Assembly: GCA_024683255.1 (NCBI GenBank)
Contig: JAIKYL010000161.1
Location: 1-8,058 of the forward strand
Reading direction: 5' to 3'
DNA: 8,058 bases
From: Bacteroidales bacterium
Lineage (GTDB): Bacteria > Bacteroidota > Bacteroidia > Bacteroidales > UBA932
This document shows, piece by piece, positions 1-6,751 of the stretch. The translations under genes and the position numbers were made by a program. The notes beneath the pieces were generated by a model. It had not been told where the DNA came from. It ran no database searches and saw only the letters and a list, made by a program, of their open reading frames with translations. Position 1 is the first letter of the stretch, and every line of letters starts with the position of its first letter.

Positions 1-1165
1 TCAGTGCCGGATTGGGCCGGAATGTCAGACGTGCTGTAACGGTAAAACGCTCGGCCGGGAACTTCTGCGTGAGCAGATTGCGGCAGTTCCAAAGGCCCCG
101 CTCCTTCTGCTGGGCCGAGAACAGGCGGAAACCGTTTTCCATCGGCATACACCAATACGGCGAGGGTACGGCCGGCCACTGCCACTCCTGCGGGAATCCC
201 CCGATGGCGTTCGTAGTGCCGAAGGGACTGCGCCACGCAGCCACGGGTTGTCCCACTCCGTCACCGTCCGGATCCTCCCCCATGGCGGGCCATCCATCGA
301 CATTCCAGTTCATCGGCTCAAGGTGGACGATGCGGCCATAGGCACCTTTGTCCTGGAAATGCAGGAACCAGTCCGTCCCCGAGGGCGTGTCCACCCAGGC
401 TCCCTGATGAGGGCCGTTGATGGTTCCGGGGGCGCTCCTCAGCACAATCTTTTCCTCATAGGGGCCGTAAGGATGCCGGGCACGCAGGACCGTTTGCCAA
501 CCGGTGGAAACACCCCCTGCCGGGGCGAAAATATAGTACCAGCCCTCCCGCTTATAGAACTTGGTTCCTTCGATGGTAGGCTGGGTGAAATGCCCGTCAT
601 AGACAATCCGGGACTGTGCCAGCAGATGCGTCCCGTCCGTGGCCATCGGCGCCACATAAACAACGCTCTTGAGTCCCGCCCGGGAACCGGCCGATGCGTG
701 TGAAAGCCAGGCCTTTCCATCCTCATCCCAGAAAGGGCAGGGATCTATGAAACCCTTTTCCCGGACCACCCAGACCGGTGCTTCCCACGCTCCGGAGGGG
801 TCCTGCGTCCGGACCATGAAGATGCCCCTGTCCGGGTCTCCGCAGAAGATATAGAACCAGCCGTCGTGGTACCGGATGGCCGGAGCCCATACTCCGTTCC
901 CGTGCTGGACCGAAGTGCGGAACTCTTCCGCAGGATAATCCGTTAGCGCATGGCCGATGACCTCCCAGTTCACCAGGTCCCGCGAATGCAGTACCGGAAG
1001 CCCCGGAAAGAAATTGAACGAAGAGGCCGTCATATAATAGTCCTCCCCCACCCGGCACACATCCGGGTCGCTGTAATCCTGATGCAACACCGGATTGGAA
1101 TAGCGAAGCTGGGCAGCCAGCGGAAGACCGACCAACAGAAGTACAAGGGAAAGGATTCGTTTCAT
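1..1165 (-). CDS. Secreted glycoside hydrolase family 43 (beta-xylosidase / alpha-L-arabinofuranosidase type), 3' end cut off by the window
   Basis: Seen: 388 codons read from ATG at 1165 to the window edge with no stop, so the C-terminus is missing. Residues 1-19 form a signal peptide (MKR, a leucine-rich core, then LAAQ), pointing to export. The five-bladed propeller motifs of GH43 are in order: SDPDV with the presumed general base D33, FIDPCPFWDEDG with the pKa-modulating D141, PTIEG with the general acid E199, and GPHQGAW with H254, the propeller-centre histidine. From about residue 345 (RLFSAQQKERGLWN) the sequence looks like the start of the C-terminal beta-sandwich found in xylosidase-type GH43 enzymes. 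Family knowledge: these release xylose or arabinose from xylan-type oligosaccharides by inversion. Inference: periplasmic or surface enzyme; the exact substrate cannot be told. The start codon lies 14 nt after the end of rnpB, and no Bacteroidota-type promoter is seen between the two. Confidence 0.93.
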   Translation of the reverse strand, partial: MKRILSLVLLLVGLPLAAQLRYSNPVLHQDYSDPDVCRVGEDYYMTASSFNFFPGLPVLHSRDLVNWEVIGHALTDYPAEEFRTSVQHGNGVWAPAIRYHDGWFYIFCGDPDRGIFMVRTQDPSGAWEAPVWVVREKGFIDPCPFWDEDGKAWLSHASAGSRAGLKSVVYVAPMATDGTHLLAQSRIVYDGHFTQPTIEGTKFYKREGWYYIFAPAGGVSTGWQTVLRARHPYGPYEEKIVLRSAPGTINGPHQGAWVDTPSGTDWFLHFQDKGAYGRIVHLEPMNWNVDGWPAMGEDPDGDGVGQPVAAWRSPFGTTNAIGGFPQEWQWPAVPSPYWCMPMENGFRLFSAQQKERGLWNCRNLLTQKFPAERFTVTARLTFRPNPAL

Positions 1166-1179
1166 AGTGTTATTAAAAA

Positions 1180-1511
1180 AGAATGGCGGGGCCGTAAGCC
1201 GCTTTCTGTTTTTAAATCTGTCATTTATCTTCGCAACCTACCCCCCGGCATCGGACGGGCCGTCCTCATCTGCCGGTATATTTGGTCTTGCAGGCCCGTC
1301 GGCGTACCCGCGGCATGTCGCCATGCAGCGTCGTGAGCCCTTACCTCGCGTTTTCACCCTTACCGGAGAAAAAAAAGAAAAACTCCGGCGGTTGTTTTCT
1401 GTTACGCCGATTGAAGATTACTCCCCACTGTGCTTTCCACAGACGGGTGCCCTTCCCTGTGCGGACTTTCCTCAGAGCCTACGGCTCCGCGACAGATCGT
1501 CCCGCCATTCT
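1180..1511 (-). ncRNA. rnpB: RNase P RNA (catalytic RNA of ribonuclease P)
   Basis: This roughly 330-nt stretch has no credible protein gene, and its minus strand carries the conserved core of bacterial RNase P RNA in the right order: GAGGAAAGTCCGCAC (1473-1459), GGTAAGGGTGAAA (1364-1352), GCAAGACCAAATA (1291-1279), GGGTAGGTTGCGA (1243-1231), AGATAAATGACAG (1230-1218) and ACAGAAAGCGGCTTAC (1209-1194). The two ends form an 11-bp perfect helix P1 (1511-1501 with 1190-1180), which sets the boundaries to within a few bases. A P3-like hairpin (GAGCC/GGCTC) lies at 1475-1487. The layout fits an A-type RNA. A hairpin near 1363-1388, in the P9 position, has a 14-nt loop made almost only of U. Role: with the RnpA protein it cuts the 5' leader from pre-tRNAs. 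Six U residues follow P1 directly. Ends are inferred from pairing and were not measured. Confidence 0.95.
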
Positions 1512-1516
1512 GGGCG

Positions 1517-1547
1517 CAAAGTTACAAACTATTTTTTATTTGCTCAA
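1517..1547 (-). promoter_or_regulatory. Promoter of rnpB, inside the 3' end of recX
   Basis: On the minus strand a -33 TTG (1547-1545) and a -7 TAACTTTG (1524-1517, matching the Bacteroidota consensus TAnnTTTG) are separated by 20 bp. The TAA of the -7 box is the recX stop codon. Expected initiation 4-6 nt downstream falls at about 1513-1511, which is where the P1 helix of rnpB begins, so the primary 5' end probably needs little or no trimming. Confidence 0.8.
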
Positions 1548-1980
1548 GGGCGGACTGGACCGCAGGGTACTCGTAGCCGCGTGAGAGGGCGAATTTTATG
1601 AGCTTGAGCCGGGCCTGGGGATCGCCTTCCAGGGAGCGCTGTTTTTCCAGCAGCAACTTCTCCAGGCGGGCATCGGCCTTCTGGGTGTCTATCTCGGAGA
1701 GGGCGGCGGAGATATCGGCCTCCGAAACGCCTTTCCCGCGCAGCTGAAAGCGGATTTTCACCGGTCCCCAGCCCTGCAGGGAGGCCTTTTCGCGGGCGAA
1801 GGCGGCGGCATAGCGGGCATCGTCCACATAGCGGTCCTTCTTAAGCTCCGCCACCACACGGGCAGCCGCTTCCGCATCCCCTTCCAGGTCCTTCAGGGCC
1901 TTCCGGTAGATATCGGCGGAACAGTATTCGGCCTTGGAACAGAGCTTCTGCAGGCGCGAAAGACACTTCCCGTATTCCAT
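1522..1980 (-). CDS. recX: RecX, modulator of RecA
   Basis: Role (family knowledge): RecX binds the RecA filament and limits its growth and strand-exchange activity. Seen: 152 residues, a usual length for RecX, mostly helical with many Ala, Lys and Glu, fitting its tandem three-helix repeats. The hallmark is the central segment RYVDDARYAAAFAREK (about 50-65), followed by GWGPVKIRFQLRGKGVSEADI (about 70-90). The N-terminus has three Cys (C6, C14, C20) with no known role. No signal peptide, so cytoplasmic. It starts 3 nt after the stop of the phospholipase gene and is the last gene of the rlmN operon. recA itself is about 3.6 kb away on the other strand, so the pair is close but on separate transcripts. 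Its stop codon is part of the rnpB promoter. Confidence 0.93.
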   Translation of the reverse strand: MEYGKCLSRLQKLCSKAEYCSADIYRKALKDLEGDAEAAARVVAELKKDRYVDDARYAAAFAREKASLQGWGPVKIRFQLRGKGVSEADISAALSEIDTQKADARLEKLLLEKQRSLEGDPQARLKLIKFALSRGYEYPAVQSALEQIKNSL

Positions 1981-1983
1981 ACC

Positions 1984-4383
1984 CTAGAAATTGAAGCCGA
2001 TGGAAAGATAGGCCCCTACCTTTCTGGTAATGGTGGACCAGTGGATATCCAGTTTGAGCGGACCCAGAACGGAATTGTATGCATACTCCAGTCCTGCGCC
2101 GAAGTTGTGCTCTCCCTGTTCGAACTCCCTGAAGCTGTTAAAATCGTATGCAGCATTGAAGATAGCGCTCACAAAATGGCTGCCGGCAATGTTGTAGCGG
2201 GCATCCAGCCGGCCGATCATCATGTAGTTACGCCGGATGGCGGCCTTGTTGATGCCCAGGAACGGACGCTGCTGGTCCACATATCGGCCGGGGAAATCAC
2301 CGCCCATCACGTTTGCGAAGACAATGGGGATGTCCTCACCGAAAAGGAAGCGGAGGCTGCCCCGCGGCACCAGGGTGAACTTACCCCAGCTCACGGGCAT
2401 CATGCCGTCCATTGCCACGGAGACGAAAGGCTTGGGATGATTGTCCACGAACATGCGGGAGACAAAATCCGCCTGGACGCCGGCTGATACGCCCCTGGTG
2501 GGGAAATAACCGTTGTCCAGGGTTTCCATGCGGGCATTAAGGAAAGCGCCGGGATAGTCTGCGGAAATGGTCCGCGGATCATAATTACCCTGCACATCCG
2601 AAGCCAGGATCTGTTTGATATTGAAGTACTGGTTCCGGAGACCGGCCTGTACGTCGAAGCTGGACCACTTCATCCTGGAGAAATAAAGCTCATGCGTATA
2701 CTGGTGGAAGACTATGCTGTAATTGTTGTCTCCCGAGACGAAGTTGTTTCTGTCCGCCCAGCGGAAGAAGGCCCGCGCATTGATGGTGGGCAGTTTGGGA
2801 GAATTGTACGCGTAATGCACATCCAGATAAGGATTTACGCCGATTCTTCCCGTCAGGTCCAGCGATGAGCCCCGGATGGAATGGGTATTGAGGCCGATAT
2901 TCACCAGGATGGACACCAGATCCTGCGAATCCACCCGGAAGCCCAGGCCCAGCTGGTGTATGGGACCCCGCTTGCAGAGAATCCTGAGCCGGTACGGCTC
3001 CATGGTACCGCGGAGTTCATAGTTCACAAAATCGTACGTACCCTCGCCAAAAACCCTGGCGATGTCCTCTTCCAGGAGATCATAATTCACCACGGACCCC
3101 GGCTTTACGGACAGTCTGGAGCGGATATAATCGGCCTCCTCGGCCGTTACGCCAACCACATCTATATCCCCTATCACCACGGACTGGTTGTTGAGGTCCA
3201 CTGCCGGACGGGCCTGCAGCCTGCGTTTCTCCGAACCCACTTTCCTTCGCACCGCCGCCAGATCCTTGGCCGCCTCCACCGCTGCCTTATAGCCCCGGTT
3301 GAACATGGTGTCAATGGCCACGTCGTTGAAGCTGAGCATATTATAGCCGGTAAGGTCCGGATGGATGCGTACGTCCACGGAACGGAGATTCCGCTCATAG
3401 GAATCCCCTGCCAGCATATCGATACCCTGCCAGAGGATGTCTCCCAGATTGTTGATCTTATCGGCCTCCGTACTGCCCGTGGAAAGGTCTATGCCGATAA
3501 CTATATCGGCCCCCATGTCCCGGGCTATGTCCACCGGGAAATTGTTGCGCATGCCGCCGTCCGCGAGCACCATGCCCTGGGTGCGAACCGGCGTGAACAG
3601 TCCAGGGATGGACATGGTGGAACGCATGGCCAGGTTGATGGAGCCGTCGTGCCAGATCTTGGCCTTTCCGGAAGCCACATCCGTGGCCACGCAGGCGAAG
3701 GGAATGGGGAATTTGAAGAAGTCCGTGGAATCCGAATAACCCACCGTACGGGAAGAAATGATCTGACAGACGTTCTGGCCGTACACGAAGCCGGAAGGAA
3801 GGCTTCCCATGAGGTTGTCGCTGATGATGCGGTCTATGGAAGTGCCCTGCTCGTCCGCGCCCAGGTGGAGTCTGCGCTCCTCACCGGAGGCAAAGGGCAT
3901 GTCTCCCGTGACATAGTTCTGATAGTCATCCGTCCGGTAATAGAACGGGATGGAGACCAGGAATTTCTCCTTATAGCGCGTCCGGGAATACGGGATGTAT
4001 TTGCGGTCCACCTTGTCACTCAGGGCCATTTCCCAGTTGATGTTGTGGATGAGGCTGTCCAGGTAGTCTGCACTGTAGCCCAGGGAATACAGGGCGCCCA
4101 GGAGGCCGCCGATGCTGGTTCCCACCACCATATCCACGGGGAGGTCGTACTGCTCCATGAACTTGAGGGCGCCCACGGTGGCTGCACCCTTGGCGCCGCC
4201 GCCGGAAAGGACCAGGGCCACGGTGGGCCGGTGCCTGCGGATCTGGGCCATCTTTGCCTGGATGCTCCGCACCGCCTGGGCATCCTTGGGATCCAGGCCG
4301 AAAGTGGAAGAGGCACGGTCCTGTGCCAGGGCACTGAGACCCAGCAGGAAACAGGCCGATATGAAGATTAAAAGCCGTTTCAT
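1984..4383 (-). CDS. Patatin-like phospholipase fused to a POTRA domain and an Omp85-type outer-membrane barrel
   Basis: Seen: 799 residues. A signal peptide covers 1-20 (hydrophobic core ending ALA before Q21). The patatin hydrolase domain spans about 53-300: oxyanion loop GGGAKG (61-66), nucleophile elbow GTSIGG with S90, and the catalytic aspartate in ADGG (D275), so the Ser-Asp dyad is intact. After a linker, residues about 402-470 look like one POTRA domain (IGDIDVVGV at the start), and about 475-799 are rich in alternating aromatic beta strands ending in GFNF with terminal Phe, as in outer-membrane barrels. Family knowledge: the order signal, patatin, POTRA, barrel matches type Vd autotransporters such as PlpD and FplA. 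Inference: a phospholipase A held at or exported through the outer membrane; its lipid target is unknown. The start at 4383 gives the signal peptide and an ATGA overlap with rlmN; the upstream in-frame extension would lie inside rlmN and lacks export features. Confidence 0.93.
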   Translation of the reverse strand: MKRLLIFISACFLLGLSALAQDRASSTFGLDPKDAQAVRSIQAKMAQIRRHRPTVALVLSGGGAKGAATVGALKFMEQYDLPVDMVVGTSIGGLLGALYSLGYSADYLDSLIHNINWEMALSDKVDRKYIPYSRTRYKEKFLVSIPFYYRTDDYQNYVTGDMPFASGEERRLHLGADEQGTSIDRIISDNLMGSLPSGFVYGQNVCQIISSRTVGYSDSTDFFKFPIPFACVATDVASGKAKIWHDGSINLAMRSTMSIPGLFTPVRTQGMVLADGGMRNNFPVDIARDMGADIVIGIDLSTGSTEADKINNLGDILWQGIDMLAGDSYERNLRSVDVRIHPDLTGYNMLSFNDVAIDTMFNRGYKAAVEAAKDLAAVRRKVGSEKRRLQARPAVDLNNQSVVIGDIDVVGVTAEEADYIRSRLSVKPGSVVNYDLLEEDIARVFGEGTYDFVNYELRGTMEPYRLRILCKRGPIHQLGLGFRVDSQDLVSILVNIGLNTHSIRGSSLDLTGRIGVNPYLDVHYAYNSPKLPTINARAFFRWADRNNFVSGDNNYSIVFHQYTHELYFSRMKWSSFDVQAGLRNQYFNIKQILASDVQGNYDPRTISADYPGAFLNARMETLDNGYFPTRGVSAGVQADFVSRMFVDNHPKPFVSVAMDGMMPVSWGKFTLVPRGSLRFLFGEDIPIVFANVMGGDFPGRYVDQQRPFLGINKAAIRRNYMMIGRLDARYNIAGSHFVSAIFNAAYDFNSFREFEQGEHNFGAGLEYAYNSVLGPLKLDIHWSTITRKVGAYLSIGFNF

Positions 4384-5423
4384 AGTTCTTTGTGTTTTCC
4401 GGCCAGGAGGCCGCATGCAGCAAAAATGTCTTCCCCGCGGGAGGCTCGGATGGTGGCTGTGATTCCGCCCCGGGTAAGGCGGTCCCGGAACGCCTCCATC
4501 TGCGGCAGCGGAGCGGGGCCGTAAGGGAAATCCGGAATCCGGTGGAAGCGGATGAGGTTCACCCGGCACTCCAAGCCCTGGAGCAGGCGCAGGAGGGCAT
4601 CGGCATGACGTTTCGTATCGTTCCAACCGGCAAAGACTGTGTATTCAAAGCTTACCCGGCGCTGGCCGGTAAAGTCGTATTGACGGATGAGGTTAACAAC
4701 ATCTTCCAGGGGCCAGGCCTTCTGAACGGGCATCATTTCCAGGCGCTCCTCCCCAAAGGGGTTGTGCAGACTCACTGCCAGGTGGCAATGGCTTTCGTCC
4801 AGGAATTTCTTTAGATTGGGCAGCACGCCGATGGTGGAAAGCGTAACCCTTTTGGGACTCCAGGCAAGGCCCCAGGGTGCCGTGAGGATTTCCGTTACCC
4901 GCTTAACCTCTTCCCAGTTGTCCAGCGGCTCTCCCATGCCCATGAAAACGGCATTGGAGAGCTCTCCCGCTTCGTCTATGGCGAAGAACTGGTTGAGGAT
5001 ATCGGCCGCAGAAAGATTGCCGTGGAAACCCTGCCGGCCCGTCATGCAGAACTTGCAGGACATCTTGCAGCCGGCCTGAGAACTCACGCAAAGGGTCTTG
5101 CGGTCCTGGTCCGGAATCATCACCGCCTCAATGCACGAAACTTCGTCACGTCCTGCAGCCACAGGGCATCTCACCTCAAAGAGGTACTTCTTTGTTCCAT
5201 CGGCCGACGTCTGGCAATCCACCGGAGCGGCATATCCCACTTCCCAATCACGCGAAAGCGCCTCCCGTCCGGCCTTGGAGAGATTGGTCATCTCCTCCAC
5301 CGAACGGACACGCTTGAGGTACAGCCACTGCGCCATCTGCTTGCCGGCAAAGGCAGGCAGACCGGCAGCGAGCGCTATTTCCTTAAGCTCATCCGGCGTT
5401 TTTCCCAATAGACGTTGTTTCAT
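4380..5423 (-). CDS. rlmN: Dual-specificity 23S rRNA / tRNA adenine-C2 methyltransferase RlmN (radical SAM)
   Basis: Role: makes 2-methyladenosine at A2503 of 23S rRNA and A37 of some tRNAs, supporting translational accuracy. Seen: 347 residues, normal length. The N-terminal domain begins LLGKTPDELKEIALAAGLP. The radical-SAM cluster motif is C119-x3-C123-x2-C126. The two methyl-transfer cysteines are both present: C112 in LCVSSQAGC and C337 in DIFAACG, matching E. coli C118 and C355. The SAM-binding motif GMGEPLDN is at 162-169. Start: ATG at 5423 puts the conserved N-terminus in place. An in-frame ATG at 5480 would add 19 unconserved residues and lies upstream of the promoter. First gene of the operon; its stop overlaps the phospholipase start by 4 nt, suggesting translational coupling. 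The chosen start lies only about 4 nt from the -7 box, so the mRNA may be leaderless. Confidence 0.96.
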   Translation of the reverse strand: MKQRLLGKTPDELKEIALAAGLPAFAGKQMAQWLYLKRVRSVEEMTNLSKAGREALSRDWEVGYAAPVDCQTSADGTKKYLFEVRCPVAAGRDEVSCIEAVMIPDQDRKTLCVSSQAGCKMSCKFCMTGRQGFHGNLSAADILNQFFAIDEAGELSNAVFMGMGEPLDNWEEVKRVTEILTAPWGLAWSPKRVTLSTIGVLPNLKKFLDESHCHLAVSLHNPFGEERLEMMPVQKAWPLEDVVNLIRQYDFTGQRRVSFEYTVFAGWNDTKRHADALLRLLQGLECRVNLIRFHRIPDFPYGPAPLPQMEAFRDRLTRGGITATIRASRGEDIFAACGLLAGKHKEL

Positions 5424-5427
5424 AGTA

Positions 5428-5458
5428 CAAAAATAAACATTTCCCCCGGAATAATCAA
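5428..5458 (-). promoter_or_regulatory. Promoter of the rlmN operon
   Basis: Minus strand: -33 TTG (5458-5456), 20-bp spacer, -7 TATTTTTG (5435-5428), a full match to TAnnTTTG. Only TACT separates the -7 box from the ATG at 5423, so transcription should begin at or within about 2 nt of the start codon. No other TAnnTTTG box was seen on this strand between rlmN and recA. Confidence 0.75.
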
Positions 5459-5508
5459 TCCGGCGCTTATTTTTTGACATTGGGCAATGGTTTGGCGCAA
5501 GATGGGCC

Positions 5509-5516
5509 TAAATTTG
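5509..5516 (+). promoter_or_regulatory. Possible second -7 box upstream of recA
   Basis: TAAATTTG matches the Bacteroidota -7 consensus TAnnTTTG on the plus strand, 45 bp upstream of the better recA box. No TTG stands at the usual spacing: the nearest ones give spacers of about 14 or 26 bp. It may be a weak extra promoter or a chance match. Confidence 0.3.
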
Positions 5517-5530
5517 CCCCCAGAAAAGAT

Positions 5531-5561
5531 TTGATAATAGCAGAGTTTTTGATTATCTTTG
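5531..5561 (+). promoter_or_regulatory. Promoter of recA
   Basis: TTG (5531-5533), 20-bp spacer, TATCTTTG (5554-5561), matching the Bacteroidota -33/-7 consensus. Expected initiation near 5565-5567 leaves a leader of about 45 nt before recA that is A-rich and has no Shine-Dalgarno sequence. No obvious palindromic LexA-type operator overlaps the promoter. Confidence 0.8.
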
Positions 5562-5609
5562 TGCTTGCGGTCCAGGATGCCCGCGCAAAACTTAAAACAG
5601 AAACAAATT

Positions 5610-6644
5610 ATGGCAAAAGCAGCAGAAGAAATGACTCAGGATCAGGTGAACGCCGCCAAACTGAAAGCCCTCCAGGCAACCATCGACAAAATTGAGAAAG
5701 ACTATGGGAAAGGCACCATCATGAAGCTGGGAGACCAGCCGGAATGGGACGCTTCCCAGGTTATTCCCAGCGGCTCCATCTCCCTGGACCACGCCCTGGG
5801 CATCGGCGGTTATCCCAAAGGCCGCATCATAGAAATCTACGGTCCGGAGAGTTCCGGTAAAACCACCCTGGCCATCCATGCCATTGCAGAGGCCCAGAAG
5901 GCCGGAGGCATTGCCGCCATCATAGACGCGGAGCATGCCTTCGACCGTAGCTATGCCAAGGCGCTGGGCGTGAACCTGGACACGCTCCTCATCTCCCAGC
6001 CGGACAACGGGGAACAAGCTCTGGAAATTGCCGATAACCTCATCCGCAGCGGCGCCGTGGATATTGTAGTAATTGACTCCGTGGCAGCCCTCACCCCCAA
6101 GGCGGAAATTGAGGGAGAGATGGGAGACAACAAGGTGGGCCTCCAGGCACGCCTCATGAGCCAGGCCCTGCGCAAGCTCACTGCAAACATCTCAAAGACA
6201 AACACTTGCTGCATCTTCATCAACCAGCTTCGGGAGAAGATCGGCATCATGTTCGGCAATCCGGAAACCACCACCGGCGGCAACGCCCTCAAGTTTTACG
6301 CTTCCGTACGCCTGGACATCCGCCGCACCACCCAGATCAAGGACGGAGAAGACGCCCTGGGTAACCACGTGCGCGTGAAGGTGGTCAAGAACAAGATGGC
6401 CCCGCCTTTCAAGAAGGCAGAGTTTGACATTGTCTTTGGAGAAGGCATTTCCCGCAGCGGAGAAATTGTGGACCTGGGCGTAGAACTGGGTATCATCCAG
6501 AAGTCCGGTTCCTGGTTCTCCTACAAGGATTCCAAACTGGCCCAGGGCCGCGAAGCCACAAAGAAGCTCATGCTGGACAATCCGGAACTGGCCGAAGAAA
6601 TTGAGGCCGCCATCCGGGAAGCCATGGCCAAAGTCCAGGACTAA
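5610..6644 (+). CDS. recA: Recombinase RecA
   Basis: Role: ATP-dependent filament-forming recombinase for homologous recombination and DNA repair, and the co-protease of the SOS response where one exists. Seen: 344 residues, typical length. Walker [10 protein letters not shown] (78-86), catalytic glutamate E107 in DAEHAFD, Walker B IVVIDS (152-157), and the DNA-binding L2 region with [10 protein letters not shown] (215-224). The C-terminus is acidic (residues about 324-344), as usual. All key residues are intact. Start: ATG at 5610 gives MAKAAEEM, a typical RecA beginning, behind an A-rich leader. An in-frame ATG at 5577 would add 11 residues and still lie downstream of the predicted start of transcription; it is less likely but not excluded. 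Transcribed alone, divergent from the rlmN operon whose last gene is recX. Confidence 0.98.
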   Translation: MAKAAEEMTQDQVNAAKLKALQATIDKIEKDYGKGTIMKLGDQPEWDASQVIPSGSISLDHALGIGGYPKGRIIEIYGPESSGKTTLAIHAIAEAQKAGGIAAIIDAEHAFDRSYAKALGVNLDTLLISQPDNGEQALEIADNLIRSGAVDIVVIDSVAALTPKAEIEGEMGDNKVGLQARLMSQALRKLTANISKTNTCCIFINQLREKIGIMFGNPETTTGGNALKFYASVRLDIRRTTQIKDGEDALGNHVRVKVVKNKMAPPFKKAEFDIVFGEGISRSGEIVDLGVELGIIQKSGSWFSYKDSKLAQGREATKKLMLDNPELAEEIEAAIREAMAKVQD

Positions 6645-6666
6645 CCCTCCACTACCCCATTATTCT

Positions 6667-6710
6667 ACAATCTTAGTCACGTCTGGCCCTCCATTCGTGA
6701 CTAAGATTGT
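6667..6710. repeat. Perfect 15-bp inverted repeat between recA and the GH3 gene (terminator or operator)
   Basis: Arms ACAATCTTAGTCACG (6667-6681) and CGTGACTAAGATTGT (6696-6710) are exact reverse complements around a 14-nt loop. It lies 22 nt after the recA stop, so it may end the recA transcript. However, the stem is AT-rich at its base, the loop is large, and the bases after it (TATAATT) are not a U-run on either strand, so it is not a classic intrinsic terminator. The right arm covers the -33 zone of the downstream promoter, which also allows a protein-binding role. Confidence 0.75.
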
Positions 6711-6720
6711 TATAATTGCG

Positions 6721-6728
6721 TATATTTG
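6721..6728 (+). promoter_or_regulatory. -7 box of the GH3 gene promoter
   Basis: TATATTTG fully matches TAnnTTTG and would start transcription around 6732, leaving a leader of about 20 nt. Unlike the other three promoters here there is no TTG at 20 bp spacing; that position falls in the right arm of the inverted repeat. The nearest look-alike is TTCG at 6694-6697. The weak -33 suggests a low basal or activator-dependent promoter. Confidence 0.55.
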
Positions 6729-6751
6729 CAGATAGCACTAACCACATTATT

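Noticed and set aside
1167..1601. Plus-strand open frames across the rnpB region (950-1336, 1167-1601, 1282-1584)
   Set aside because: They are antisense to the RNase P RNA and to the ends of the GH43 and recX genes, with no domain and no promoter.
2881..4371. Long open frame of 496 codons on the plus strand opposite the phospholipase gene
   Set aside because: It lies wholly antisense to a gene with clear motifs. The product is rich in His, Gly and Val with no recognisable domain, as expected from the complement of GC-biased codons.
4384..4626. 81-codon upstream extension of the phospholipase frame
   Set aside because: It overlaps conserved rlmN coding sequence, is Pro/Arg-rich, and would bury the signal peptide that begins at 4383.
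5424..5480. Longer RlmN starting at 5480
   Set aside because: The extra 19 residues are not part of the RlmN family, and the start codon lies upstream of the predicted promoter.
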